Below are positions 1 through 8,988 of a DNA stretch of 64,000 bases, piece after piece. The stretch comes from Trinickia violacea. GTDB taxonomy: Bacteria > Pseudomonadota > Gammaproteobacteria > Burkholderiales > Burkholderiaceae. Below the pieces are notes generated by a model that saw nothing but the letters and a program-made list of their open reading frames with translations, was not told the origin of the DNA and made no database searches. The position numbers were made by a program, and so were the translations under genes. The stretch's first letter is position 1. Every line of letters starts with the position of its first letter. The DNA lies in contig NZ_CP040078.1 in the NCBI RefSeq assembly GCF_005280735.1, positions 248,001-312,000 on the forward strand. Reading direction: 5' to 3'.

Positions 1-659
1 CCTACGAACTGCGTGCCTCGCACGCGCACGCCGAGGCGGTCCGACAACAGCGCGAGCAGCCCCGTCATCGAGCGCGAGCCGTTGCCGAAGAGTCCCGCAT
101 GCCGCAGCCAGAGGCGCGCATCGTCCGGTCCGCGCTTGCCGTCATGCAGGCCGAGGCTGCCGAGCGCATCGAGGCTCGCCGCGAGCGGCGCTTCGCCGGG
201 CGCGCGCGCGCTCAGCCCCAGCGCGTGCTTCTGTCGGCTGCGATAGAAGAACGACAGAAAGCGGTGATTGAAGATGTCGAGCAGATCGGCCATTGCCGGC
301 TCACGGGCCGCGCGCCGTTCCAGCAGCATCTCGGTGAAAGCGAGCGGCAGCGGCGCGCCGATACCCGCCAGCGTCATCACGGGCGTGCTCACCGTGTAGG
401 TCTCGCGCGCCGCGTGTTCGTCGCTCGACGCGTGGCGGCCCACCGCGTGAATGTCGCTTGCCTGGAACGCCAGCGAGACGAAGCCCCGCAGACGTACCGC
501 CTCATTCGCGCCGTCCCCGCGGCCGAGCCCCGTCGCCCACGGCTGCGCGCACTCGAGCAGATGGATGGCCTGGAACAGGTCGAAACCGTGAGGCCGCGCA
601 AGAAGCCGGGCAATCAAAGCAGTGGCTGGCAACCGGTCATCGGCTCCCATCGCTTCCAT
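1..659 (-). CDS. tssG: Type VI secretion baseplate protein TssG (3' end missing)
   Basis: TssG is a T6SS baseplate wedge component that works with TssF, TssE and TssK under the inner membrane. The visible 219 codons begin MEAMGADDRLPATALIARLL and continue through the family-typical N-terminal stretch HGFDLFQAIHLLE. The frame stays open to the window edge, so the C-terminus lies outside. The ATG at 659 overlaps the end of tssF by 46 bp, as is usual for tssF-tssG pairs; a second ATG lies three codons later. It is the last gene visible of the tssBC-hcp-tssEFG run, and tssH (clpV) would be expected next to the left. Identity rests on sequence plus gene order. Confidence 0.9.
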   Translation of the reverse strand, partial: MEAMGADDRLPATALIARLLARPHGFDLFQAIHLLECAQPWATGLGRGDGANEAVRLRGFVSLAFQASDIHAVGRHASSDEHAARETYTVSTPVMTLAGIGAPLPLAFTEMLLERRAAREPAMADLLDIFNHRFLSFFYRSRQKHALGLSARAPGEAPLAASLDALGSLGLHDGKRGPDDARLWLRHAGLFGNGSRSMTGLLALLSDRLGVRVRGTQFV

Positions 660-2374
660 GTCTCGTCTCCCCGGCGCACCACGAGCCGTACGAATGAATT
701 GACCGACGTGTACATGGCGAAGAAGCGCGCCAGCACCGCGCCCATCAGCAACGGCGATCCCCCGACGAACGCGTCGGCATCGAACTCGACGCTGACCTCC
801 GTGCCGCCGCAGAATCCGCGCCACGCCTCCCTGCCCACATGCGCCGTGACGTTGCGCGCATCGACGCTGACGAGTCCGCGAATCTGCTCCTGCTCCCGTG
901 TGCCGTCCGAGGCGAACAGGCGCAACATCTCCTGCAGCTCGCGTTTGCCCGTCGCACCGTTCACGAGCGAGTGATAGTTGCGCGTCAGCAGCGACACGAG
1001 ACGCCACAGCGTCTCGCTCCCGAGCGGCGGATTGCGCTGGGCGGTCGGCTCGTAGAGGCAGCGCACGCGCACGTTCTGCGAGACCCGCTCGACCAGCATG
1101 CGCGCGCCCACCGGCACATGCTCGGCGAGCCGCCGGTTGGTGCAGAGCGCGTTGACGTACACCACGGGCGTATCGGACCGGCTGGCCGCGTCGCCATCGA
1201 TGAAACTGATCCACGTGTCCACGCCCGGCACGTTGCCGCGCAGGCTGTGCTCGCGGCGCGCCGACCAGAACATCCCGGCGTCGCCGGCACCCGCCGGATC
1301 GAAACGATCAGCGGCCGTGAAGCACGGCACGCTCGTCGCGCGATCCGTGACGGGATCGGATGCGGTCACCGATACGATCGAATGGATCTCGGTGATGGCC
1401 TGCCGCTTCTGATCGGCGACCAGCAGGTATTCGTAATGGCGCCGGTCGACCACGATCGGCTCGCTGGTCTGCGCGAACAGATTGACGATGGGCACGCATC
1501 CGAGCCGGAAATGCCGGGCGTTGAGCATGCCGAGCCCGCGCGGCATGCGGTCGAGCTGCAGCACGATTTCACAGGTCCGCCCGGTGCCGCACGATCCCGG
1601 CGGCAAGATCAGATCGAAGAAGTGAAACTTGCGCGGAAAGGCGAAGTACTCCTGCATCAGCCCGTAAGCGGGATGCGCGTGCGGCGGCTGCGGCAACACG
1701 CTGTCCTCGTCCGCGTAGCCGACCTCGCGCAACGCGGACGGTCCCAGCTTCACGACCGGCCTCTGCGCGGCGTGCACGGCAACCCCCGTGACCGATGAGA
1801 CGAGCAGCTCGTAAAGCGGCATCGTCACCATCCAGTCGCCGCACAAATGGAGGCGCAACTGCGTGAGCTCGAGCTCGGAGAAATCGACGCCTGGCTCGCA
1901 TTCGAGTTTCAGGCGCAGCGCCGCATCTTCGCTGAATCCCGCGTGCACGATCTTCAATGGCCACAGCGTCGTGTCCCATGCGGTGCGGAAGCGGCACGTG
2001 TCGCCGTCTTCCGTGCGCGCGGAGAGACTCGTGTGGCGCGGTACGCGAAACCCCGACGTCACCTTGCCCTGGGACGTGTCGAGCTCGAACTGCGCGACCG
2101 TAATCGACGGAATCGCCTGCACCAGCGATGGACAGACGTTGTCGAGCAGGGCGCCCGCGATCTGCGGGAAGGTCTGATCGAGATCGCGATGCACGCGCGC
2201 GGCGAGAAATGCCGTCGCCTCGATCAAGCGCTCGGTATGCGGATCGAGCGACTCGGTGCCGTGCAGCGCGAGCTTCGCCGCGATCTTCGGATAACGCTGC
2301 GCGAACAACGCGCCCTGGCTTCGCAGATAGCCGAGCTCGCGCTTGTAGTACTGAAGGATGTCGTCGGGCGCCAT
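614..2374 (-). CDS. tssF: Type VI secretion baseplate protein TssF
   Basis: TssF is the largest T6SS baseplate wedge subunit. The 586-residue product has the expected family length and starts MAPDDILQYYKRELGYLRSQ, the classical TssF N-terminus, followed by RYPKIAAKLAL and DPHTERLIEATAFLAARVH. An in-frame upstream extension exists, but this ATG lies one base after the tssE stop and matches the family start, so it was chosen. The gene ends inside tssG, implying translational coupling. The stretch near residue 500 (LNSLVNG-type region followed by a GFCGGTEV segment) is also family-typical. Confidence 0.95.
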   Translation of the reverse strand: MAPDDILQYYKRELGYLRSQGALFAQRYPKIAAKLALHGTESLDPHTERLIEATAFLAARVHRDLDQTFPQIAGALLDNVCPSLVQAIPSITVAQFELDTSQGKVTSGFRVPRHTSLSARTEDGDTCRFRTAWDTTLWPLKIVHAGFSEDAALRLKLECEPGVDFSELELTQLRLHLCGDWMVTMPLYELLVSSVTGVAVHAAQRPVVKLGPSALREVGYADEDSVLPQPPHAHPAYGLMQEYFAFPRKFHFFDLILPPGSCGTGRTCEIVLQLDRMPRGLGMLNARHFRLGCVPIVNLFAQTSEPIVVDRRHYEYLLVADQKRQAITEIHSIVSVTASDPVTDRATSVPCFTAADRFDPAGAGDAGMFWSARREHSLRGNVPGVDTWISFIDGDAASRSDTPVVYVNALCTNRRLAEHVPVGARMLVERVSQNVRVRCLYEPTAQRNPPLGSETLWRLVSLLTRNYHSLVNGATGKRELQEMLRLFASDGTREQEQIRGLVSVDARNVTAHVGREAWRGFCGGTEVSVEFDADAFVGGSPLLMGAVLARFFAMYTSVNSFVRLVVRRGDETWKRWEPMTGCQPLL

Positions 2375-2375
2375 G

Positions 2376-2822
2376 TCAGGCAAGCTCCGTCCAGCGTGCA
2401 TCGACGGCATCGCGGCTGACCGTCTCGAGCTCGAACGACACATGCTCGACCGAGATGCCCGCATTGAGGCTCCCGGCGATGGTCAGCACCGGATGCGGCT
2501 CGCGCCCTGGCGGGAGCGAAAACGACACTTTCACGTCGACGAGACGCGGCTCGAAGAGCGTGATCGCATGGCTGACGGCGGCGGCAATCGCATCGCGATC
2601 CTCGCCCGAGCGCAGCGAGCGCTCGGAAAAATCCGGCACGCCGTAATCGACGACCGTCCCATCGCTCTGCGCGAACGCTTCCATCGTCAGATGCGAGCGC
2701 GTGTTGAGCAGACGCATCAGCTCGCGCGCGATCGATTGACGAAGCGAATCCTCTCCGGGCAGCGAAGCATCAGCGTCGGTCACCAGACGCTCGAACAGCG
2801 GTACCGGATAGCGATGAGTCAT
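2376..2822 (-). CDS. tssE: Type VI secretion baseplate protein TssE (gp25-like)
   Basis: TssE is the gp25-like baseplate subunit that nucleates sheath polymerisation. The 148-residue protein carries the gp25 hallmarks: a VVDYGVPDF segment at residues 57-65 and the conserved EPRL at 91-94 (the EPR motif). Length is normal for the family. It sits 71 bp after hcp, separated by a terminator-like hairpin, and its stop is one base from the tssF start. The ribosome-binding site is weak, so expression may depend on read-through from hcp. Confidence 0.95.
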   Translation of the reverse strand: MTHRYPVPLFERLVTDADASLPGEDSLRQSIARELMRLLNTRSHLTMEAFAQSDGTVVDYGVPDFSERSLRSGEDRDAIAAAVSHAITLFEPRLVDVKVSFSLPPGREPHPVLTIAGSLNAGISVEHVSFELETVSRDAVDARWTELA

Positions 2823-2850
2823 GGTCGGCAGGTCGTAAAAGCAAATCGAC

Positions 2851-2870
2851 GGGCGGCTCGTGCGCCGCCC
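2851..2870 (-). terminator. Terminator-like hairpin between hcp and tssE
   Basis: A perfect 7-bp GC stem (GGGCGGC/GCCGCCC) with a 6-nt loop lies just after the hcp stop. On the minus strand it is followed within about ten bases by a broken T-rich stretch (GATTTGCTTTTA). It looks like a leaky intrinsic terminator that would make hcp message more abundant than tssEFG message. Confidence 0.5.
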
Positions 2871-2893
2871 GCCGCGTCACGGGCGACGTCGCG

Positions 2894-3385
2894 TCACGCC
2901 TTCGGCGTCGCCGCCTTGTTGGTCGACAGATCCCAGCCGAACGACGCGGTGCCCTTCTTCGTCGAGTCGGTTTTCTGCTGCGTGTATTGCGACGTGATCT
3001 GCGAGAAGTTGATCGACACCGCATCCATCATTTCCGAACCGCCGCCGCTCGTGCTCACATTGGCGATCATCGCGTTGGTGAGAACGTACTTCATCTGCAG
3101 CATGAACTTGCCGCCTTCGTTGCGGCCGATCGAAATCGTGGCATCGCCGAGCTTGGTGCCTGCCGCACAGGCGCTGTAGAGCGCCGGCGTCGACTGGTCC
3201 GTGATCTTGCTGACCTGCACTTCGGAAAACGAAGGACGACCCAGCGTACGTTCCGTGTTCGACGTGTCGCGGCCCATCGGCATCGACACGCCGTGAGAGA
3301 ACGACATGAGTTGAATGCCATCGGCGAAGCCGTCGATCAACGAATTGCCCTTGATATCCTTGAATTTCAGAATGATCGTATCCAT
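2894..3385 (-). CDS. hcp: Type VI secretion tube protein Hcp
   Basis: Hcp forms the hexameric inner tube that the sheath expels and is released into the medium. The 163-residue product starts MDTIILKFKDIKGNS, has no signal peptide, and matches the Hcp1-family beta-barrel (GVSMPMGRDTSNTERT, then a GRNEGGKFMLQMKYVLTNAMI core). A clear ribosome-binding site (AAGGTCA) precedes the ATG. It lies between tssC and tssE, with a strong stem-loop on each side, an arrangement compatible with separate stability and high output of the hcp transcript. Confidence 0.97.
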   Translation of the reverse strand: MDTIILKFKDIKGNSLIDGFADGIQLMSFSHGVSMPMGRDTSNTERTLGRPSFSEVQVSKITDQSTPALYSACAAGTKLGDATISIGRNEGGKFMLQMKYVLTNAMIANVSTSGGGSEMMDAVSINFSQITSQYTQQKTDSTKKGTASFGWDLSTNKAATPKA

Positions 3386-3422
3386 GACTGACCTTGATAT
3401 TGAAATTTACGGCGTACATAAC

Positions 3423-3447
3423 GATGTGCGGCGCGAGGCCGCACATC
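3423..3447 (-). other. Perfect 10-bp stem-loop between tssC and hcp
   Basis: GATGTGCGGC and GCCGCACATC pair perfectly around a five-base loop, about 40 bases upstream of the hcp start. No T-run follows on the minus strand, so it is not a canonical terminator. It could be an mRNA-processing or stabilising hairpin at the 5' side of hcp. Confidence 0.6.
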
Positions 3448-3452
3448 GCGCA

Positions 3453-4949
3453 TCAGGCTGCGGCTTCCGGGAGATCCGCCACCAGACGGATCGAAGCTGT
3501 CAGCTCCTCCATCTGGAAGTGCGGCTTCAGGAAACAGGTCGCGCGATAGGCACCCGGCTTGCCCGGCACCTCGGTGACGTCCACCCGCGCTTCGCCCAGC
3601 GGATAGCGGGCCTTTTGCGCCTGCGATGCCGAGGGATTGATCAGCACGTAGTCGGCGATCCAGTTGTTCAGGTAGTTCTCGACATCGGTGCGAGTCTGGA
3701 AGCTCCCCACTTTGTCGCGCATGATGACCTTGATGTAATGCGCGAAGCGTGACGCCGCCAGCACGAACGGCAGGCGTGCCGACAATTGCGCATTGGCGTT
3801 GGCCGCATCCTTGTTGTAGAGCGTCGGCTTGTTCACCGTCTGGCCGCCGAAGAACGCGGCGTAGTTCGAGCCCTTGGAATTCACGAGCGCGATAAAGCCC
3901 AGATCGCTCAATTCCTTCTCGCGGCGATCCGTGATCGTCACTTCCGTCGGGCACTTGAGCGCGACATCGCCCTCGCTCGTCTTGTAGGCGTGCGCGGCGA
4001 TGCCGTCCACCTTGCCGCCGCCTTCCACGCCGCGGATCGCGGTCGACCAGCTGTATTTCGCAAAGGCATCGGTGATGCGCAGGCCGAGCTGGTAGGCGGA
4101 GTTCGCCCACAGATACTTGCCGTGATCGGTGCCGTCCACATCTTCTTCGAAATTGAACGACTCGATGGGCTTCGTCTTGGCGCCATACGGCAGACGCGCG
4201 GCGTAGCTCGGCAGGACCAGCGAGACATAGCGGGAATCTTCGGATTCCCGGAAGCCGCGCCAGGTGGCCAGTTCGGCGCTCTCGAAGATTTTCGACAGAT
4301 CGCGCGTGACGCCCAGGTCGGTGTACGACTTGATGTCGAACAGGCTCGGCGCGGCTGCCGCGACGAACGGCGCGTGCGCTGCCGCCGCCACGCGGGAGAT
4401 GCGCTCCAGCAGCGCGACATCCTGCGGATGACGGCCGAACGTGTAGTCGCCGATCAGCAGCGAATACGGATGACCGCCGAACGTGCCGTACTCTTCCTCA
4501 TAGACCTTCTTGAACAGCACGCTCATGTCGTGGTCGACCGCCGACTCGAGATCCTTGAGCAGGTCCTTCTTCGAGACGTTGAGCAAACGCAGCTTGAGGT
4601 TGGTGCCCGTCTCCGTGCCGTACACCATGTCGTGCAGACCGCTCCACGACGCTTCGAGCGCCTGGAATGCGGGGTCGTGCATGATCGCGTTCATCTGGTC
4701 GGTCAACAGGCGGTCGATTTCGGCGACACGCTCGTGAATCATGTTCACGACGCTCTTGTCCGGGCTCGTGCGCATGCCTTCGTCGAGAATCTGCGATGCG
4801 AGCTGGCCGATCAGCTTCTTTGCGTAGACGCCTTGCGAAGGCTCGACGGCCATGTTGCCTTCCTGAACGATGCGATCGAGCAGGCTCAGCTCGCCTTCCT
4901 GCGTGGTCGTCGCGGCTGCTGCGCCTTCGACGGCGGAATTCGTTTCCAT
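3453..4949 (-). CDS. tssC: Type VI secretion sheath large subunit TssC
   Basis: TssC (VipB-type) forms the contractile sheath with TssB. The product is about 498 residues, the normal size. Recognisable blocks include the FQALEASWSGLHDMV segment, the LLIGDYTFGRHPQDVALLERIS block, the region FVAAAAPSLF, and the C-terminal LKPHFQMEELTASIRLVADLP. An ATG eight codons upstream (4973) exists, but the codons between the two contain a good ribosome-binding sequence (AAGGGTGAT), so the internal ATG is preferred. It follows tssB by a short gap and precedes hcp. Confidence 0.95.
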   Translation of the reverse strand: METNSAVEGAAAATTTQEGELSLLDRIVQEGNMAVEPSQGVYAKKLIGQLASQILDEGMRTSPDKSVVNMIHERVAEIDRLLTDQMNAIMHDPAFQALEASWSGLHDMVYGTETGTNLKLRLLNVSKKDLLKDLESAVDHDMSVLFKKVYEEEYGTFGGHPYSLLIGDYTFGRHPQDVALLERISRVAAAAHAPFVAAAAPSLFDIKSYTDLGVTRDLSKIFESAELATWRGFRESEDSRYVSLVLPSYAARLPYGAKTKPIESFNFEEDVDGTDHGKYLWANSAYQLGLRITDAFAKYSWSTAIRGVEGGGKVDGIAAHAYKTSEGDVALKCPTEVTITDRREKELSDLGFIALVNSKGSNYAAFFGGQTVNKPTLYNKDAANANAQLSARLPFVLAASRFAHYIKVIMRDKVGSFQTRTDVENYLNNWIADYVLINPSASQAQKARYPLGEARVDVTEVPGKPGAYRATCFLKPHFQMEELTASIRLVADLPEAAA

Positions 4950-5001
4950 CTGGATCACCCTTGGGGAGTTCATTGCGTCAGCGACGCGGAGATTGTTTGC
5001 G

Positions 5002-5538
5002 TCAGGCCGACGGCGTCTCTTCGGCCGCCGGCGCAGCCGGCGCGTCGCTTGCTTGTGCCTGCGTATGCACCTTCTTCAGCTCTTCGGCGTCGAGGACGAT
5101 GCGCTCGAGGATCGAATCGAGTTCGTCATTGCCGTCCAGCTTCGCGAGCAGATCGCGCAACTGCTGGCGCGCTTCCACGAGCTTCGCGAGGCGCGGCACC
5201 TGGAGCACGAGGCTGTCCGGATGGAAGTCGGCGAACTGGTTGAAATTCAGCTCGACCTTCAGATTGCCTTCGCCCTTCATCGTGTCCGGCACGCTCAGGT
5301 CGAGGCGCGGCGCGACCTTGCCCATGATTTCGTCGAAGTTGTCCCGGTCGATTTCGACGAAACGGCGCTCCTTGAGCTTGGGCAGCGGCTCAGCCGGCTG
5401 CCCCGACAGATCGGCCATCAGGCCCACCACCATCGGCAATTCACGCTTTTCAATGGCGTCTCCCAGCTCGACGTCATAGGTGATCTGAACACGCGGCGGC
5501 CGATTGCGTCCGACCCAATTCTGCAAACTATCTGACAT
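5002..5538 (-). CDS. tssB: Type VI secretion sheath small subunit TssB
   Basis: TssB (VipA-type) pairs with TssC to build the contractile sheath. The 178-residue product starts MSDSLQNWVGRNRPPRVQIT and contains the family signatures VELGDAIEKRELPMVVGLMADLSG, shown here only in part, and DNFDEIMGKVAPRLDL. The C-terminal tail is Ala/Pro/Glu-rich. A strong GGAGGGG ribosome-binding site lies five bases before the ATG. It is the first gene of the operon, preceded by a leader of about 280 nt containing two stem-loops and by the shared inverted-repeat promoter at 5825-5871. Confidence 0.95.
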   Translation of the reverse strand: MSDSLQNWVGRNRPPRVQITYDVELGDAIEKRELPMVVGLMADLSGQPAEPLPKLKERRFVEIDRDNFDEIMGKVAPRLDLSVPDTMKGEGNLKVELNFNQFADFHPDSLVLQVPRLAKLVEARQQLRDLLAKLDGNDELDSILERIVLDAEELKKVHTQAQASDAPAAPAAEETPSA

Positions 5539-5684
5539 GAACCCCTCCGAGAAAAACTCGTGTGTGTGGACAATCCGTCACCCGCGGCGAGCTGCCGCGA
5601 GCACCAAGAAAGAGAATGGGGATGGCAACGACGCCCCGCTGATGACCGCAGGGTCACAGCCGATATCGGGGTCGATAGGTAGTA

Positions 5685-5761
5685 ACCCTAACGGTCTTAC
5701 CGTCAGGGTCCGGGTGGATTGTTGTTGAATGCCGGCTGCCGTACCTGAGCGGAACGGCAGC
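5685..5761 (-). other. Two stem-loops in the long tssB leader
   Basis: Two hairpins lie in the predicted untranslated leader of the T6SS operon. At 5685-5709, ACCCT and ACGGT arms pair with ACCGT and AGGGT around CTT, interrupted by a single mismatch. At 5735-5761, GCTGCCGT pairs with ACGGCAGC around an 11-base loop. Neither has a following T-run. A structured leader fits post-transcriptional control, but no ligand or regulator can be named. The remainder of 5539-5962 holds no gene. Confidence 0.55.
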
Positions 5762-5824
5762 TGTTTCCCCGTGCAACGCATGTGGTGCATTTCCCCATGT
5801 ACTGCTTGTCTTAGAATTGAGCGG

Positions 5825-5871
5825 AGTATATCGACGGGGGCCGATCTCATCTGTCGCACAAAAGGACTACA
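5825..5871 (-). promoter_or_regulatory. Promoter with TGTMGC-N8-RCTACA inverted repeat upstream of the T6SS operon
   Basis: Read on the minus strand, a TATACT -10 box (5825-5830) lies exactly 21 bp downstream of a 20-bp inverted repeat (5852-5871: TGTCGC, eight bases, ACTACA on the plus strand). No good -35 box is present, as expected for an activator-dependent promoter. The same architecture and spacing occur at 17848-17894 and 20778-20824. The start site would be near 5818, giving a leader of about 280 nt to tssB. Confidence 0.65.
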
Positions 5872-5962
5872 ACGTCCCGAGGCTGCCCGGCCGCTCGCGT
5901 GTTGAGATGTCACACGGCAGTCAACTGAGCGCGTCTGCAGGCCAGCATCGCGCTCACCCTTG

Positions 5963-6733
5963 TCAGATCCAGTAGATGTCGCCTTTAGCCAAGATCGCCG
6001 GCGCATGACTTTCGGCCACGCGCTGCAGGTCTTGCAGCGTTTCGTCGACGTAGCCGGGCTTCACATGCGAGATCAGCAGACGAAACGCGCCAGGCGGCGA
6101 CGGCAGCTGCGAAGCCAGCAAGGACGGACACAAATGCTCCGACTGGATCGCGAGCTTGCGTTGCGAATCGGGAAACGCCGTCTCGACGATCAGATAGCGT
6201 AGATCGGGGATCCGCGCGACGGCGTCCCAGAATGGCGGGCATACGGTCGTATCGCTGCCGAACACTAGGCTGCCGCGAGGCGTCGCGACGCGAAAGCCGA
6301 CCGCCGGCACCCCGTGCTTCGCCGGCAATGGGGTGAAGATCCGCTCGCCGAGCGCGCACGACTCCCCTTCTTCGAGCGGCTCGAAGCGCAGGAACGGCTT
6401 GGCTTGCGCAGGGACCCGCGTGAAGTCCGGCCACAGCACATCGTTGAACAGGTGGGTGCGCAGGATCGCTTCCGTCGCGCGCGTGCAATGCACGACGAGC
6501 GGCATGGCGCGCCGCGCGCCCACGGCGTCGACCATCAGCGGCAGGCACGCGATATGGTCGATGTGCGCATGCGTGATGAACACGTGATCGATGCGGGCGA
6601 GCGCGTCGATGTCGAGATCGGCGACGCCGGTGCCCGCGTCGATCAGAACGTCATCGTCGACGAGCAGCGCCGTCGTGCGATGCGCGTCGCCCCCTATCCC
6701 TCCGCTGCAGCCGAGCACGGTCAGTTTCATCAT
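5963..6733 (-). CDS. Metallo-beta-lactamase-fold phosphodiesterase, class II cyclic-nucleotide PDE type
   Basis: This 256-residue protein has an N-terminal MMKLTVLGCSGG and the metal-binding HxHxDH motif (His55, His57, Asp59, His60), with later GSDTT and SHVKPGY segments. This places it in the metallo-hydrolase superfamily, closest in outline to class II 3',5'-cyclic-nucleotide phosphodiesterases. It is the last gene of the tpsA operon and starts 20 bp after a nucleotide cyclase, so the simplest inference is that it removes the cyclase product. The chosen start follows a GCAAGGCG ribosome-binding site. Another metallo-hydrolase substrate (RNase Z-like or lactonase) cannot be excluded. Confidence 0.75.
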   Translation of the reverse strand: MMKLTVLGCSGGIGGDAHRTTALLVDDDVLIDAGTGVADLDIDALARIDHVFITHAHIDHIACLPLMVDAVGARRAMPLVVHCTRATEAILRTHLFNDVLWPDFTRVPAQAKPFLRFEPLEEGESCALGERIFTPLPAKHGVPAVGFRVATPRGSLVFGSDTTVCPPFWDAVARIPDLRYLIVETAFPDSQRKLAIQSEHLCPSLLASQLPSPPGAFRLLISHVKPGYVDETLQDLQRVAESHAPAILAKGDIYWI

Positions 6734-6753
6734 CGAGGCGCCTTGCATTCCAT

Positions 6754-8988
6754 TCACTTGGTATCGAACTCGTAGACGCCGTCCCACGTCTCGAGGCTCA
6801 TCCGCTCGCGCATCGTCGCGAGACGCTCGAGATAGAGCGCGTAGAGATCGCTTGCGGGCGCGGCGCTCGCCAGCACGAGCAACAACGCCTCGGCGGCGTC
6901 CCAGTCCCCGCTGCGATAGCGCCGCAGCGCCTCGTGCCAGCGCTCGAGCTCGGCAGCTTCGACGGCGGACATCTTGTCCGCTTCGGCCACCGGCTCATAG
7001 ATCGCCACTGCTTCGCGCTTGCCCTTCACGCGCACGCGATCGAGTTCCCGCCAGACGATGCCCTCAGTGTGCTCGCGCGTCGTCTCGCCCGCCACGATAT
7101 CGACGCCGTAGTGCTTCGAGATGCCCTCGAGCCGCGCCCCGAGATTGACTGCGTCGCCCATCACCGTATAGGCGCGTCGCACGTCCGAGCCCATGTCGCC
7201 GACGGTCATCGGCCCCGTGTTGATGCCGATACCGATACGGATCGCCGGCTTGCCGCGTTGCGCGAGCGCGGCATTGAGCGGCGCCAGCGCCTCGCGCATC
7301 CGCAGCGCGGCGAGCACGGCATGCTGCGCGTGCTGCCCGTCGGCGACGGGCGCGCCCCAGAAGGCCATGATCGCGTCGCCGATGTATTTGTCGAGCGTGC
7401 CGCGCTGTGCGCGGATCACCGACGTCATCGCGCCGAGGTACTCGTTCATCCAGCGCGCGAGCTCCTCCGGCTCGAGCGATTCGGCGATTGTTGTGAAGCC
7501 GCGCACGTCGGAAAACAGCACCGTCAGCTCGGCGCGGCGCCCGTTCATGCTGTAGCGATTCGGCTCGCGGCTCATCTCCTCGACGAGCTCGGGCGGCACG
7601 TACTGGCCGAACAGGTTGGCGAACTGGCGCCGGTGGCGCGATTCGACGAAGAAGCCGAGCGACATGTTGAGCACGAACAGCGCCGCGATCAGCATGACCG
7701 TCGCGGCGACCGGCAAGACCGCGTTGCCGTAGCGCCACAGCGCGAAGTCGCCGGCCAGCGCGAGCGCGAGCAAGGCGATGCTGCCTGCCGTCGCCCGCAA
7801 CGGCGCCTGCCACGGCAGCACGCAAATCATCACGAGACTGATGACGGCCATCGCCACCACCTGAATCGCGTCGGCATAGCCGAGCTCGTGCTTGAGCGTG
7901 CCGTCGAGCATGCCGCTCACGAGATTGGCGTGAATCTCGACGCCGGGGTAGACGCTGCCGACAGGCGTCGAGCGCATGTCGAGCAAGCCCGGTGCAGTGG
8001 TGCCGACCAGCACCACGCTGCCGTCGAGCTGGGCATGCGGCACGCGGCCCGCGAGCACGTCGGCGGCCGACACGTACGGGAAGCTGTGGTCGCGTCCGCG
8101 ATAGGGAACGAGCGCCGCGCCATGCTCGTCCACCGGAATCCGCAGGGCGCCATTCCGCCCGTTCGGCCCCTTCAGTTCGAGCGTCTCCAGCGGGTCGTCG
8201 CCGTTCTCGCCTCGTTCGCCGAAGCCCGGTGCGACGGCAGGATTGCCGAGCATGCGCCGCACGACGGCAAGCGCCAGCGATTCGTATACGCCGGTGCCGT
8301 GCTGGATCAGCAGCGGCACGCGCCGCACGTTGCCGTCGAAGTCGACCACCGGATTGAAGAAGCCCGCGCCGGCCGCGGCCCGCTGAAAGACCGGCAGATT
8401 CCCGCCGTAGCCCTCCGCCTCCCTCAGGCCGCCGCGATGGCCGGCGAACTCGATCGCCGGCAGAACCGGAGCAGGCAGCGCGCCATGTGCCTCGCCGCGG
8501 CCGTTCATGTAGTAGCCGAGCACGACCGGGCGGCCCGCCAGCGCGGCGGCAAACCGCGCATCGAAATCGAGCTGGCCTCGCAGGCCGGACAGCACCGCGG
8601 CATACCTGGCGTCGTCGCGCAACGCGCCGGCGGCCAGCCGGTCGAGCGAAACCAGCCCCGAACTGCCGTCGGGCTCCGCCATCACGATATCGAAGCCGAC
8701 CACCTTGGCGCCCGCCCCGAAGAGCCGGTCGACGAGCGTCGCCATCCGGTCCCGCCCCCACGGCCAGCGGCCGACTTCGGCGAGGCTCCGCTCGTCGATG
8801 TCGACGATCACGATCCGGTCGTCGGGCGTGCCCTGCATCGTTAGCCGCAAGCGCGCGTCGTAGATGAGGTTGTCGAGCACATCGACGGCGAGCAGCCGGT
8901 AGGAGCCCGCGACATGGCCGAGCAAGACGAGCAGCACGGCGGTGCCGGCGAGCCAACGCAACAGGTTGCGTTTCATCGCGGCGCTCAT
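6754..8988 (-). CDS. CHASE2-domain class III adenylate/guanylate cyclase
   Basis: The 744-residue membrane protein starts with one transmembrane helix (TAVLLVLLGHVAG), then a large periplasmic CHASE2 sensor (IVIVDIDERSLAEVGRWPWG is its hallmark). Three membrane helices follow near residues 360-450, then a cytoplasmic class III cyclase domain. Metal-binding aspartates are at about 494 (LFSDVRGF) and 538 (DKYIGDAIMAFWG); the Lys in DKYIGD is typical of adenylate cyclases. The ATG at 8988 overlaps the transporter stop (ATGA), so the two are translationally coupled. A sensor-controlled cAMP source beside a cNMP-binding transporter and a phosphodiesterase suggests a self-contained signalling module. 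Confidence 0.9.
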   Translation of the reverse strand: MSAAMKRNLLRWLAGTAVLLVLLGHVAGSYRLLAVDVLDNLIYDARLRLTMQGTPDDRIVIVDIDERSLAEVGRWPWGRDRMATLVDRLFGAGAKVVGFDIVMAEPDGSSGLVSLDRLAAGALRDDARYAAVLSGLRGQLDFDARFAAALAGRPVVLGYYMNGRGEAHGALPAPVLPAIEFAGHRGGLREAEGYGGNLPVFQRAAAGAGFFNPVVDFDGNVRRVPLLIQHGTGVYESLALAVVRRMLGNPAVAPGFGERGENGDDPLETLELKGPNGRNGALRIPVDEHGAALVPYRGRDHSFPYVSAADVLAGRVPHAQLDGSVVLVGTTAPGLLDMRSTPVGSVYPGVEIHANLVSGMLDGTLKHELGYADAIQVVAMAVISLVMICVLPWQAPLRATAGSIALLALALAGDFALWRYGNAVLPVAATVMLIAALFVLNMSLGFFVESRHRRQFANLFGQYVPPELVEEMSREPNRYSMNGRRAELTVLFSDVRGFTTIAESLEPEELARWMNEYLGAMTSVIRAQRGTLDKYIGDAIMAFWGAPVADGQHAQHAVLAALRMREALAPLNAALAQRGKPAIRIGIGINTGPMTVGDMGSDVRRAYTVMGDAVNLGARLEGISKHYGVDIVAGETTREHTEGIVWRELDRVRVKGKREAVAIYEPVAEADKMSAVEAAELERWHEALRRYRSGDWDAAEALLLVLASAAPASDLYALYLERLATMRERMSLETWDGVYEFDTK

